Below are positions 1 to 6,053 of a stretch of 43,704 nt of DNA, piece by piece. Every line of letters begins with the position of its first letter. Position 1 is the first letter of the stretch. A program made the translations under genes and the position numbers. The notes beneath the pieces were generated by a model. That model worked only from the letters and a program-made list of their open reading frames with translations. It was not told the DNA's origin and ran no database searches. Source of the stretch: Oscillospiraceae bacterium (GTDB taxonomy: Bacteria > Bacillota > Clostridia > Oscillospirales > Oscillospiraceae); contig JAFTGD010000019.1 in the NCBI GenBank assembly GCA_017458065.1, forward strand, positions 1 to 43,704. The letters run 5' to 3'.

Positions 1-205
1 GCGTGAAGCTGATTCCCTTGTCCAGACATGCCCGGATGCGCTCCAACGCAATCTTGCCGCCCTGAATGGCGCTGCCGCCGTTCTCGGCGGTTATTTTATC
101 CACGTCGATAATCTGGCCCAGATCCGTCGTCTGCGTCTTCAAAACGCCGGTGAGGCTGCTCTTGCCGGTGCCGTTCACGCCGCCGATAATGGTATAGGTT
201 TTCAT
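1..205 (-). CDS. Zeta-toxin-like / AAA P-loop NTPase, N-terminal part (cut by window edge)
   Basis: The visible 68 residues begin MKTYTIIGGVNGTGKSS, a Walker A P-loop (GGVNGTGKSS) at the extreme N-terminus, followed by a conserved-looking IIDVDKI stretch. This arrangement is typical of zeta-toxin-family kinases and related small ATPases, which phosphorylate a nucleotide-sugar or another small substrate. The catalytic C-terminal part lies outside the window, so toxin activity cannot be judged. The ATG at 203-205 follows an AAGGGG ribosome-binding site, and a promoter sits at 246-274. It is the most distal visible gene of the integrated element. No antitoxin is seen on the visible side. Confidence 0.6.
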   Translation of the reverse strand, partial: MKTYTIIGGVNGTGKSSLTGVLKTQTTDLGQIIDVDKITAENGGSAIQGGKIALERIRACLDKGISFT

Positions 206-245
206 GCTATAGCCCCTTTCGGGATTTTTATCTTGATTATGAAGA

Positions 246-274
246 ATTATAGCACACTTAAGGAACGGGCTCAA
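246..274 (-). promoter_or_regulatory. Sigma-A-type promoter for the zeta-like gene
   Basis: Read on the minus strand: TTGAGC (269-274), a 17-base spacer, and a perfect TATAAT (246-251), 41 bases upstream of the start codon at 205. The gene therefore has its own promoter, separate from the operon that ends at 356. Confidence 0.6.
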
Positions 275-355
275 CCAAAAATCAGAAGAATCGTCACATT
301 TTGGGCATGGCAAACGGCGGAGCCGCTGTTATGCATCCCCGCCGCATTCCTGCTT

Positions 356-688
356 TTAGATGTGGGTGTTATATTTTTCCTGATAGAGTAGCATAAAATC
401 GTCCAGGCGAAGCGTCACAAGCCACGGTTGCCGGTTTCGGCGATGGAAGAGAGCGGGCATACCGTCCGCAAATCTCTCCGCGTCCTCTGCGGCCTGCTTC
501 ATGGCGGCAGGCACGTTGAGCCGCTCCACTCGCTTACATTCGATATGTACACCGGGGAGCCCTGACAAATCCGGCACAGCTCCGAAGGAGAGCGAGCCCC
601 CGCGTTCTATGTCATATCCGTATTCTCGCAGCTTCTCGGCAAGCTCCCGCTCACCGTCAGCCCCTTTTCGTTGAGATGACTTCCCCAT
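356..688 (-). CDS. Small PD-(D/E)XK nuclease-like protein (Holliday-junction-resolvase-like)
   Basis: A 110-residue protein. It begins MGKSSQRKGADGERELA, with an early Glu in a helix (GERELAEKL). It then has PDL and, about ten residues later, ECKRVE near residues 40-55. The order Glu helix, Pro-Asp, Glu-x-Lys is the signature of PD-(D/E)XK nucleases. Short proteins of this shape in phages and integrative elements are commonly labelled resolvase-like or hypothetical. Its start lies one base beyond the stop of the preceding gene (690-929), so the two are co-transcribed. A role in recombination or processing of the element's DNA is inferred from the motif only. Confidence 0.55.
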   Translation of the reverse strand: MGKSSQRKGADGERELAEKLREYGYDIERGGSLSFGAVPDLSGLPGVHIECKRVERLNVPAAMKQAAEDAERFADGMPALFHRRNRQPWLVTLRLDDFMLLYQEKYNTHI

Positions 689-689
689 A

Positions 690-929
690 CTATAGCCCTC
701 TGTTCAAGCTGTGATTCACTTCGATAAGCAGCCTCGTCCCTTCGCGGATCACACGCAGATTTTCACGACGCTGCCGTTCGTTTTCTGCGTGCATTTCTCG
801 CAGAGCAATGTTCTCGACCTTCTCCCGCTCGATGGCGACGCGCTTTGCCCGCCGGACTTTACCAGAGGCGACGCCGCCTTTCCGGCTGATCGTTTGCAGC
901 TCGAACGTGGAGTATTCATCGAAACGCAT
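690..929 (-). CDS. Small basic protein with a KGG-ASGKVRRAK motif (hypothetical, element-borne)
   Basis: A 79-residue protein. The open frame extends upstream to 1064, but the ATG at 927-929 has an excellent AAGGAGG seven bases upstream and gives the compact protein MRFDEYSTFE. Residues 16-31 (SRKGGVASGKVRRAKR) form a Lys/Arg-rich motif seen in small phage and mobile-element proteins. The rest is a long charged helix likely to form a coiled coil. No enzymatic motif is visible. A nucleic-acid or replisome accessory role is possible but unproven. Confidence 0.6.
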   Translation of the reverse strand: MRFDEYSTFELQTISRKGGVASGKVRRAKRVAIEREKVENIALREMHAENERQRRENLRVIREGTRLLIEVNHSLNRGL

Positions 930-1070
930 GTTGGCCTCCTTCCTTGTGGTCGGAACCGGTGCCGCACCGAAGTTCCGATCCGGCACCGATTGGTTCCTCA
1001 TTTCCCGCTTCATCCCGGTTCGTTCTTCATACACCGGCATTCTTGCTCTGGTACAGTGACACATTAGTTC

Positions 1071-1856
1071 TTATACTGTGCGTGGAATTACCTTCCTCGT
1101 TTTGGGGTCAGCATTATATCCCGCTCTGAATAGCTGACTGGATATACTCATAGCCTCTGTCATGTCTTTTGCATCGAGTGCAGCTTGCCATCGTTCTATC
1201 AAAGCAGCGATGAGTTCCCCTTCTCCGCCCCCCCCCTTGCATCCCCCTGCCGTTACCTCTCCGGCTCCTGCTGAGAATGCGAATGAAGGTGTATTTGATA
1301 ATGCTTCTGCCCCTGCTAATGTATTTCTAACTGCGTTTGATACTGGCATTGCTGTTGGTGTCCGTGTGTTTACATCCGCAGAGCGTCCGTCAGCATCCGT
1401 TGTACCCGCGTTAACGCCCGTTATGCTTCCGTCAACGACCGTCATCGGCTGTAGTCTCCAGTCTTCAATAGGCAACGGTAATCTGTTCGCTTTTTCTTCT
1501 GCGGCTTTATACTTGGAATATGCCTGCGAAAGCTCGGCTTCCCGCCCGCGTCTCCACTCGTCGAAAGGGGCCGCTTTGCGATTAGATTTCTCCTCCGCCG
1601 TTTTATATGCAGAGTATTCTCCAGCGAGTGTGCTCTTCCATATCCTGTTCTTATACGACTCTAAATCACGGTCGATTTTGGGCCGCATCATATCAAATAC
1701 GAGACCTGAAAACGGGTCAAGGGTATCTGGGATTACCCCATATTGCGCATAATCAAAAACTGCCCGGAACAATGCCCCGCATACTTGGTCGTCGGCTCTA
1801 TGCAGTACGGGACGTACATCATCGAAATAGATTAACACGCCAGGTCTATCTATCAT
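1071..1856 (-). CDS. DUF6291-like protein of phage/integrative elements
   Basis: A 261-residue protein. The chosen ATG at 1854-1856 follows GGAGAGG; an upstream extension to 1982 lacks a good ribosome-binding site. The N-terminal domain (about residues 1-75: PGVLIYFDDVRPVL, CGALFRAVFDYAQYG, MMRPKIDRDLESYK) matches my recollection of DUF6291 proteins, which sit where phage replisome organisers sit. Two similar YSxYKxAEEKxNR segments follow, around residues 78-130, an internal duplication. A Thr/Asn/Ala-rich linker and a short helical C-terminus (WQAALDAKDMTEAMSI) complete it. A role in replicating the element is inferred. Confidence 0.6.
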   Translation of the reverse strand: MIDRPGVLIYFDDVRPVLHRADDQVCGALFRAVFDYAQYGVIPDTLDPFSGLVFDMMRPKIDRDLESYKNRIWKSTLAGEYSAYKTAEEKSNRKAAPFDEWRRGREAELSQAYSKYKAAEEKANRLPLPIEDWRLQPMTVVDGSITGVNAGTTDADGRSADVNTRTPTAMPVSNAVRNTLAGAEALSNTPSFAFSAGAGEVTAGGCKGGGGEGELIAALIERWQAALDAKDMTEAMSISSQLFRAGYNADPKTRKVIPRTV

Positions 1857-1994
1857 TGTAATCCTCTCCATTTTACATAAATATAATGAACAATCAGTTT
1901 TGTGGAAGCAGACAAGTAATGCCTTGCCCCCACGCTGTATCTGTGATAGAATCGCAATGGATAGGCTCTCAAAACCATCCAAGCATATCCGCCT

Positions 1995-2027
1995 TTCTCC
2001 CTCGGTGTTGGTAGCGCCGGGGGAGAA
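1995..2027. terminator. Stem-loop after the excisionase gene
   Basis: Inverted repeat TTCTCCC(T)CGG ... CCG(G)GGGAGAA around a loop of about 11 bases, 14 bases beyond the excisionase stop codon. It lacks a clear run of T on the minus strand. It may be a processing or partial-termination hairpin rather than a strong intrinsic terminator. Confidence 0.35.
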
Positions 2028-2040
2028 TCTTTTCCTAACC

Positions 2041-2280
2041 TCATGACTGCACCGCCCGAATCGGAGGAGCCGCTGTCACCGGCTCCATAATGATTTCGTC
2101 CCCGCTCAAGTAACGAATTAAGGCGTCCACATTGATGAGATATTTCTTTCCGACGCGGGTATAGGGAATCTGATTCGTCAGCACCATGCGCCGGAGAGCG
2201 GTCTCCGTCAAGCTCGTTCCGGGATCATATTCCCGAAGCAGCTTGATCGTCTCAGGAATTGTCCGCATTCTCGGTAACAT
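2041..2280 (-). CDS. xis: Excisionase / AlpA-like HTH DNA-binding protein
   Basis: A 79-residue protein from the ATG at 2278-2280, which follows GGAGG. The sequence TIPETIKLLREYDPGTSLTE and then RRMVLTNQIPYTRVGKKYLI and NVDALIRYL gives the winged-helix layout of excisionases: helix 1, recognition helix, the wing PYTRVGKKYLIN, then a C-terminal helix. Such proteins bind the arms of the attachment site and bias integrase towards excision. It is transcribed divergently from the repressor and integrase, and its start lies inside the 3' end of the preceding small gene, so translation of the two is coupled. Confidence 0.75.
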   Translation of the reverse strand: MLPRMRTIPETIKLLREYDPGTSLTETALRRMVLTNQIPYTRVGKKYLINVDALIRYLSGDEIIMEPVTAAPPIRAVQS

Positions 2281-2419
2281 GTCGCGCCTCCTGTTCTGCC
2301 TTCTTCTGCCAATAGCGCCTGTTTGCCTCACGGACCTTATCAGGATTTCGTGCGCGATACTCACGATAATACTTGTTTCGCGCCAGACGAGCTTGTTCTT
2401 TCATCTCTTGGCTCTTCAT
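2252..2419 (-). CDS. 55-residue basic protein overlapping the excisionase start
   Basis: Reading the minus strand from the ATG at 2417-2419 gives MKSQEMKEQARLARNKYYRE, then YRARNPDKVREANRRYWQKK and a short acidic tail, with the stop at 2252. A strong AAGGAGG lies seven bases upstream of the ATG. The Tyr/Arg-rich core (YYREYRARNPDKVREANRRYW) recurs, as I recall, in small unannotated phage and mobile-element proteins. It overlaps the excisionase start by 29 bases in another frame and is the first gene of the leftward operon. Its function is unknown. The composition suggests nucleic-acid binding. Confidence 0.7.
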   Translation of the reverse strand: MKSQEMKEQARLARNKYYREYRARNPDKVREANRRYWQKKAEQEARHVTENADNS

Positions 2420-2442
2420 TTGACCTTACCTCCTTGTATATC

Positions 2443-2511
2443 TTTATCTTGACTTTTCAAGTCGCCTTAAGTATAATCGACTTGAAAATATAAATCAAGA
2501 TAAACAAGTCG
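2443..2511. promoter_or_regulatory. Overlapping divergent promoters inside a nested palindrome (repressor operator)
   Basis: Plus-strand promoter: TTGACT (2449-2454), 17 bases, TATAAT (2472-2477). Minus-strand promoter: TTGATT (2493-2498 reversed), 17 bases, TATACT (2470-2475 reversed). The two -10 boxes share bases 2472-2475. Dyads surround them: an inner pair TTTTCAAGTCG (2454-2464) and CGACTTGAAAA (2478-2488), and an outer pair TTTATCTTGA (2443-2452) and TCAAGATAAA (2495-2504). A third CAAGTCG lies at 2505-2511. The inner half-sites sit in the spacers of both promoters, so one bound repressor could block both directions. The repressor at 2556 is the likely ligand. Confidence 0.75.
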
Positions 2512-2555
2512 CCCGAGCAGGAAAAGACTTGTAATTTGGAAAAAGGATGATTGAA

Positions 2556-3200
2556 ATGGCCGACAGACTTGATAAACCTGAACTGCATTGCCGTATAGAA
2601 AGGCTTAGAAAAGACCTGCACATGTCACAACCGGAATTTGCAGTTGCTCTTGGGATGGAGGGAAAAAAGGGCCGTTCGACTGTAAATAACTGGGAATCTG
2701 GTGCAAACAAGGTCAAAGACGATGACCTGAAGCATATCGCTCAAACCTTTGGCGTTTCTTCGGATTGGCTTCTCGGATTAGTCGGGATTGACGAAAAGTC
2801 GCCATCGACGGAAATCCGCGCCATGCGGGAGTACACAGGCTTGAATGACTCAGCTCTCTTTATCCTGAACAAAGCCTCCTCAGTTAGTGAAGCCTTTAAT
2901 TCCCTTTGCAAGGACGATGGTGCAGCATCGCTTCTCCTGTTTTGCGCATCGTTAAACGGATTAAGACAATGTATCACCGATATTGCAGACTGCATCGCGG
3001 AATCAAACAGCAGTTATGAAGAGCTAAAAAAACAACTGATTATAAGCTCTTATGCTTTAGAGAACTCATTTCGTAACCTACCAATAGTCAAGTTGGCAAG
3101 TAGCCTGATTCCTGAGATGGAGAGGGCTCAGGGAGACGCCTTGTTAGAGGCTTTTGAGAAATATGCGGAGGTACAGCATGGCGAACATAAAGAAAGTTGA
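2556..3200 (+). CDS. XRE/Cro-family repressor of the integrated element
   Basis: A 214-residue protein. An ATG at 2547 is also possible, but GGAAAAAGG at 2538-2546 is correctly spaced only for the ATG at 2556 (MADRLDKPEL). Residues about 10-70 form a helix-turn-helix domain (IERLRKDLHMSQPEFAVALG, then STVNNWESGANKVKDDDL). The phrase FGVSSDWLLGL is typical of phage-type repressors. The remaining 140 residues are helical with no recognised peptidase motif, so induction by RecA-style self-cleavage is not supported. Its gene runs into the integrase gene with a 23-base overlap. It probably acts on the CAAGTCG sites just upstream. Confidence 0.8.
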   Translation: MADRLDKPELHCRIERLRKDLHMSQPEFAVALGMEGKKGRSTVNNWESGANKVKDDDLKHIAQTFGVSSDWLLGLVGIDEKSPSTEIRAMREYTGLNDSALFILNKASSVSEAFNSLCKDDGAASLLLFCASLNGLRQCITDIADCIAESNSSYEELKKQLIISSYALENSFRNLPIVKLASSLIPEMERAQGDALLEAFEKYAEVQHGEHKES

Positions 3201-4560
3201 AGGAAAAAACGGCACGTCATATCAGATCACTGTCACGACCGGCAGAGACGGCTCCGGGAAGCAAAAGCGGCACTGGAAGACCTGGAGACCGCCAGAGAAG
3301 ATGACAGAGCGCCAGATCGAGAAGGCCGTTCAAAAACTTGCCGCCGATTTTGAAAGGGAGATAGAACAGGGCTTCGCCGCCGATAATCGCCAGAGCTTTG
3401 ATGAATATGCGCAATATGTGTTCGGGCTGAAAACGACGGAGGGAGCGAAGTATAAGACCATCGAGGCTTATCAGAACCTGATGCAGCGTATTTCTCCCGC
3501 CATCGGCTATATGAAACTCAAAGATATTCGCCCGCAGCACCTCAACAAATTCTATTCGCAGCTCTCAGTCCCCGGTCAGCGTGCCACAGAGGGAAAGGCA
3601 ACAGCAAAAACTGACTTGCACAGCAAAATAAAGGCCCTCGGTTTGTCTCATAAGACGTTTGCTGAGCAGGCGGGCCTATCTGCGGCAACAGTTGACGCAG
3701 CGTGCCGGGGACAGACCGTCAGCGAGAGCAGCGCCCGGAAGATCTCTTCTCTTTTCGATGAAAAGCCTGATGTGCTCTTTTACATTGAGCGCAATGCCGC
3801 TCCCTTGTCTAACAAGACCATTTTGGAGTATCATCGCTGCATTCACGCCGTGCTGGAGCAGGCGGCAAAGGAAATGCTCGTCCCATATAACGCAGCCGAT
3901 AAAGCTACTCCGCCTAAAGTCTCTCGGCATGAAGTCAATTATTTTCAGCCCTCGCAAGTTTCGGATATTCTTGACGCTCTGGAAGAAGAGCCCATCAAGT
4001 GGCGTCTATTTACGCATCTTCTTATTGTGACGGGCTGCCGCCGTGGTGAAATCGCAGGATTGAAATGGAAGAACGTGGATTTGAAGGCAGGAACGATCCG
4101 TATTGATTGCACTCTGCTTTATGCCCGTGATCGTGGCATTTATGAGAACGCGACCAAGACCGGGGATATTAGAAACCTTAAAATTCCGCAGGAGACCATA
4201 TCTCTTCTTAAAGAATATCGCCGCTGGTGGATTGAGCTCCGCTTCAAGAATGGAGACCGCTGGGCCGGGACAGATTATCTATTCGTCCAGGATGACGGAA
4301 AGGCTATAGACCCGAATAGTGTCACACGTTGGCTGGCCCGCTTCTCTGAACGACACGGCCTTCCCCATATCAATCCCCATGCGTTCAGGCACACAGCGGC
4401 ATCCGCAATGACACAGCGAAAGCTCGATCCCGTGACAGTATCTAAGCGTCTCGGGCATTCAAGAGTATCTACCACGATGGATATATACGCGCATTTGTTC
4501 GCTGAGGCCGACGCCGAAGCAAGCGAGACCATAGCGGATGTACTTCTCAGAGCCAAATAA
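3178..4560 (+). CDS. int: Tyrosine-family integrase with an HTH domain inserted in the core-binding domain
   Basis: A 460-residue site-specific recombinase. Start at 3178 (MANIKKVEGK) after GGAGG; an in-frame ATG at 3154 is less well placed. Residues 5-70 form the arm-site-binding domain and 74-130 the first half of the SAM-like core-binding domain. Residues about 145-203 (IKALGLSHKTFAEQAGLSAA, then CRGQTVSESSARKI) read as an XRE-type helix-turn-helix, after which the core domain resumes (SNKTILEYHRCIHAVLEQA). The catalytic set is complete: R288, K327, H401, R404, H427 and nucleophile Y437 (MDIYAHL). It overlaps the repressor gene and ends 166 bases from the 3' end of tRNA-Arg, the expected place for an integrase that uses a tRNA attachment site. 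Confidence 0.92.
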   Translation: MANIKKVEGKNGTSYQITVTTGRDGSGKQKRHWKTWRPPEKMTERQIEKAVQKLAADFEREIEQGFAADNRQSFDEYAQYVFGLKTTEGAKYKTIEAYQNLMQRISPAIGYMKLKDIRPQHLNKFYSQLSVPGQRATEGKATAKTDLHSKIKALGLSHKTFAEQAGLSAATVDAACRGQTVSESSARKISSLFDEKPDVLFYIERNAAPLSNKTILEYHRCIHAVLEQAAKEMLVPYNAADKATPPKVSRHEVNYFQPSQVSDILDALEEEPIKWRLFTHLLIVTGCRRGEIAGLKWKNVDLKAGTIRIDCTLLYARDRGIYENATKTGDIRNLKIPQETISLLKEYRRWWIELRFKNGDRWAGTDYLFVQDDGKAIDPNSVTRWLARFSERHGLPHINPHAFRHTAASAMTQRKLDPVTVSKRLGHSRVSTTMDIYAHLFAEADAEASETIADVLLRAK

Positions 4561-4565
4561 AAAAC

Positions 4566-4597
4566 GGCGGCTGTCAGATCGACAGTCGCCAAATTTT
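4566..4597 (+). terminator. Intrinsic terminator of the repressor-integrase operon
   Basis: GGCGGCTGTC (4566-4575), five-base loop, GACAGTCGCC (4581-4590), one G-T pair, followed by AAATTTTT. It starts six bases after the integrase stop codon. Confidence 0.8.
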
Positions 4598-4689
4598 TAC
4601 GCCTTGTGCGGTAAATGTGCGGTAAAACAGTTTTTGCGATTTTTAAAGTCGGTGCCATTTCGCTGAAAAAGTACACAAAAAAAGCCAAA

Positions 4690-4719
4690 AGGACTTGAAT
4701 CTTGTTTGATTCAAGTCCT
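4690..4719 (-). terminator. Intrinsic terminator of tRNA-Arg
   Basis: A perfect 12-bp stem (4690-4701 with 4708-4719, loop of six). On the minus strand it is followed by TTTTGGCTTTTTTT. It lies six bases beyond the CCA end of the tRNA. If the attachment core is at the tRNA 3' end, this terminator belongs to the element side and was brought in or recreated by integration. Confidence 0.75.
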
Positions 4720-4725
4720 AATTGT

Positions 4726-4802
4726 TGGCACGCGATAAGGGATTCGAACCCCTGACCTTCTGGTCCGTAGCCAGACGCTCTATCCAGCTGAGCTAATCGC
4801 GC
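4726..4802 (-). tRNA. tRNA-Arg (anticodon ACG), CCA end encoded; likely attachment site
   Basis: The minus strand folds as a standard cloverleaf. The acceptor is GCGCGAT pairing with ATCGCGT (one G-U), the D-stem GCTC/GAGC, the anticodon stem TCTGG/CCAGA with loop CTACGGA (anticodon ACG), and the T-loop TTCGAAT between AGGGG and CCCTT. A discriminator G and CCA follow at 4726-4729. The 3' end faces the integrase gene, so the element to the left most likely recombined into this tRNA 3' half. The other element end, which should carry a copy of the tRNA 3' sequence, is outside the window. Confidence 0.95.
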
Positions 4803-4820
4803 ATTTCTGACAGCTCAAAG

Positions 4821-4849
4821 ATAATAGCACACTCAGCGGGAAAAAGCAA
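4821..4849 (-). promoter_or_regulatory. Promoter of tRNA-Arg
   Basis: On the minus strand: TTGCTT (4844-4849), 17-base spacer, TATTAT (4821-4826), 19 bases before the tRNA 5' end. It lies between the tRNA and the left copy of the 27-bp repeat, so it belongs to the chromosome side of the reductase cassette. Confidence 0.65.
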
Positions 4850-4867
4850 GTCTTTTTTTTCAGTTTT

Positions 4868-4894
4868 TCAGTCCATGCCGAGGTATCCGTAGTC
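4868..4894. repeat. 27-bp direct repeat, left copy (duplicate of the copA 3' end)
   Basis: Bases 4868-4894 are identical to 8360-8386. Read on the minus strand they are the last eight sense codons (DYGYLGMD) and the TGA stop of copA. Here they stand alone, detached from copA, four bases from the stop codon of the MerR gene. This is what an attachment-site duplication at the 3' end of a protein gene looks like. Confidence 0.9.
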
Positions 4895-4898
4895 TGAT

Positions 4899-5729
4899 TC
4901 ATTCAATCGGGACATAGACTACAGAATGGTCATAATAGATACCGTTTTCACAGAATATAGTGATAAAACGAACGAACATGTCCCCTGTAATCTTCATCTG
5001 TTTCTCTTCGATCAGTTCAAAAACCTTTCTGTACGACATCTGTGTCAGGTGATTATTGGGTGTGAACCTCTCTGTCATCGGGGTATTTATATGATACTCA
5101 AGATATCTTCCGCCAGAGAAAAGAATAACCGGCTTTTCTGTGTTTAATCCGATCTCGTTCGCTATGCCGACATCCACTGCCAATCCGTGATGCACTATTG
5201 GAAAATACAGTTTATCCTCTTTTTTCGCTCTTCTTGCAGGCCAGTAGTCTGTGTCATATGTGTATGGTGCAGCATTCCTCCACTCAGATGTACGTTCCAT
5301 TGTTTCTTCATCTGTATTAAACTCCTCGTTCGTAGTATGCGGCAAGAAATAGAACGGCTTTTGATGGACAATATACCAGTCGTTTCTGTTTCCGCCCATA
5401 AGCGATTCCTCAAAAAAACCGAGTGTCTCCTCTGCATATCTGTATGCTGCGATCTCTTTGCGCAGTCTTTCTCTCTGTGCGTGATACAACGACAGTGCTT
5501 CCATGTTATCGGAATTTAGTAAAATCCTCTGTATTTCTTTCGCCGGAAACCCCATACTTCTCAGGTACATAATTCTGGAGACAACAAGGGACTGACTGAA
5601 ATCATAGTAGTGGTAGTGATTCTTATCATCCTGCAATGAGGTAATCAGTCCGCGCTCTTCATAATAACGCAGAAAATCTATCGTCACGCCCATGGCTTTT
5701 GCGAATTGCCCGATCTTATATTTCTTCAT
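4899..5729 (-). CDS. MerR-family regulator with effector-binding C-terminal domain
   Basis: A 276-residue protein starting MKKYKIGQFAKAMGVTIDFL, with GGGAG upstream. Residues 4-75 are a MerR winged helix-turn-helix (RYYEERGLI, then YYDFSQSLVVSRIMYLRSMGF), and about 80-105 a dimerising helix. Residues 115-276 form a large mixed domain rich in aromatics (KPFYFLP, APYTYDTDYW, GGRYLEYHI), consistent with a GyrI/BmrR-like small-molecule pocket. Length and order fit ligand-responsive MerR activators. It diverges from the reductase at 6054, whose promoter has the 19-base spacer that MerR proteins act on. Its ligand is therefore probably the reductase substrate or a related compound. That is inference. 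Confidence 0.8.
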   Translation of the reverse strand: MKKYKIGQFAKAMGVTIDFLRYYEERGLITSLQDDKNHYHYYDFSQSLVVSRIMYLRSMGFPAKEIQRILLNSDNMEALSLYHAQRERLRKEIAAYRYAEETLGFFEESLMGGNRNDWYIVHQKPFYFLPHTTNEEFNTDEETMERTSEWRNAAPYTYDTDYWPARRAKKEDKLYFPIVHHGLAVDVGIANEIGLNTEKPVILFSGGRYLEYHINTPMTERFTPNNHLTQMSYRKVFELIEEKQMKITGDMFVRFITIFCENGIYYDHSVVYVPIE

Positions 5730-5763
5730 ACAATCACTCCCAAATCGTTCAGTTTTTTGGAAA

Positions 5764-5792
5764 GACTAACATATCAGGAAACATACTGTCAA
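5764..5792 (-). promoter_or_regulatory. Candidate promoter of the MerR gene
   Basis: On the minus strand: a perfect TTGACA (5787-5792), 17-base spacer, and a weak TTAGTC (5764-5769), 35 bases before the start codon. Confidence 0.45.
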
Positions 5793-5832
5793 CAAAATAT
5801 CTGTATGCAGAATGAAACACTTCTGTCGAAGC

Positions 5833-5871
5833 GCAGGCAAAACTAGGGGGCTACCCTATGGTTTTGCCTGC
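5833..5871. repeat. Long palindrome between the divergent cassette genes
   Basis: GCAGGCAAAAC (5833-5843) pairs with GTTTTGCCTGC (5861-5871). Inside them TAGGG (5844-5848) pairs with CCCTA (5854-5858). This makes a 16-bp stem with a two-base bulge and a five-base loop. A T-rich tract (GGTTTTCCTTTT) follows on the plus strand. It sits in the 324-base gap between the two start codons, upstream of the reductase promoter. It may insulate the two promoters, act as an intrinsic terminator, or be a scar of another element. Confidence 0.7.
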
Positions 5872-5966
5872 GGTTTTCCTTTTCATTTCTTTTGTGGCCC
5901 TGTTGAGCAAACAATTCTTGTACAATATGCCAAAAATAATATTATGTGATTTGTGAATCTTGTACC

Positions 5967-5997
5967 TTGACCTATGGAGAGCCCCGAACTTTATACT
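5967..5997 (+). promoter_or_regulatory. MerR-type promoter (19-base spacer) of the flavin reductase
   Basis: TTGACC (5967-5972) and TATACT (5992-5997) are separated by 19 bases instead of 17, the hallmark of promoters activated by MerR-family proteins through DNA distortion. The transcript should begin near 6003-6005. This rules out a start codon at 6003 and supports translation from 6054. Confidence 0.65.
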
Positions 5998-6053
5998 AAC
6001 GAATGAAAGAGTCTCAACGAGATTATACAAGCAATCAGAAAGGGGCAAAAGAT

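Noticed and set aside
4868-4894. The left 27-bp repeat considered as an integrase attachment site for the 3178 integrase
   Set aside because: The integrase lies on the far side of the intact tRNA-Arg and its promoter. The tRNA 3' end is the simpler site for it, though action on the copA site in trans cannot be excluded.
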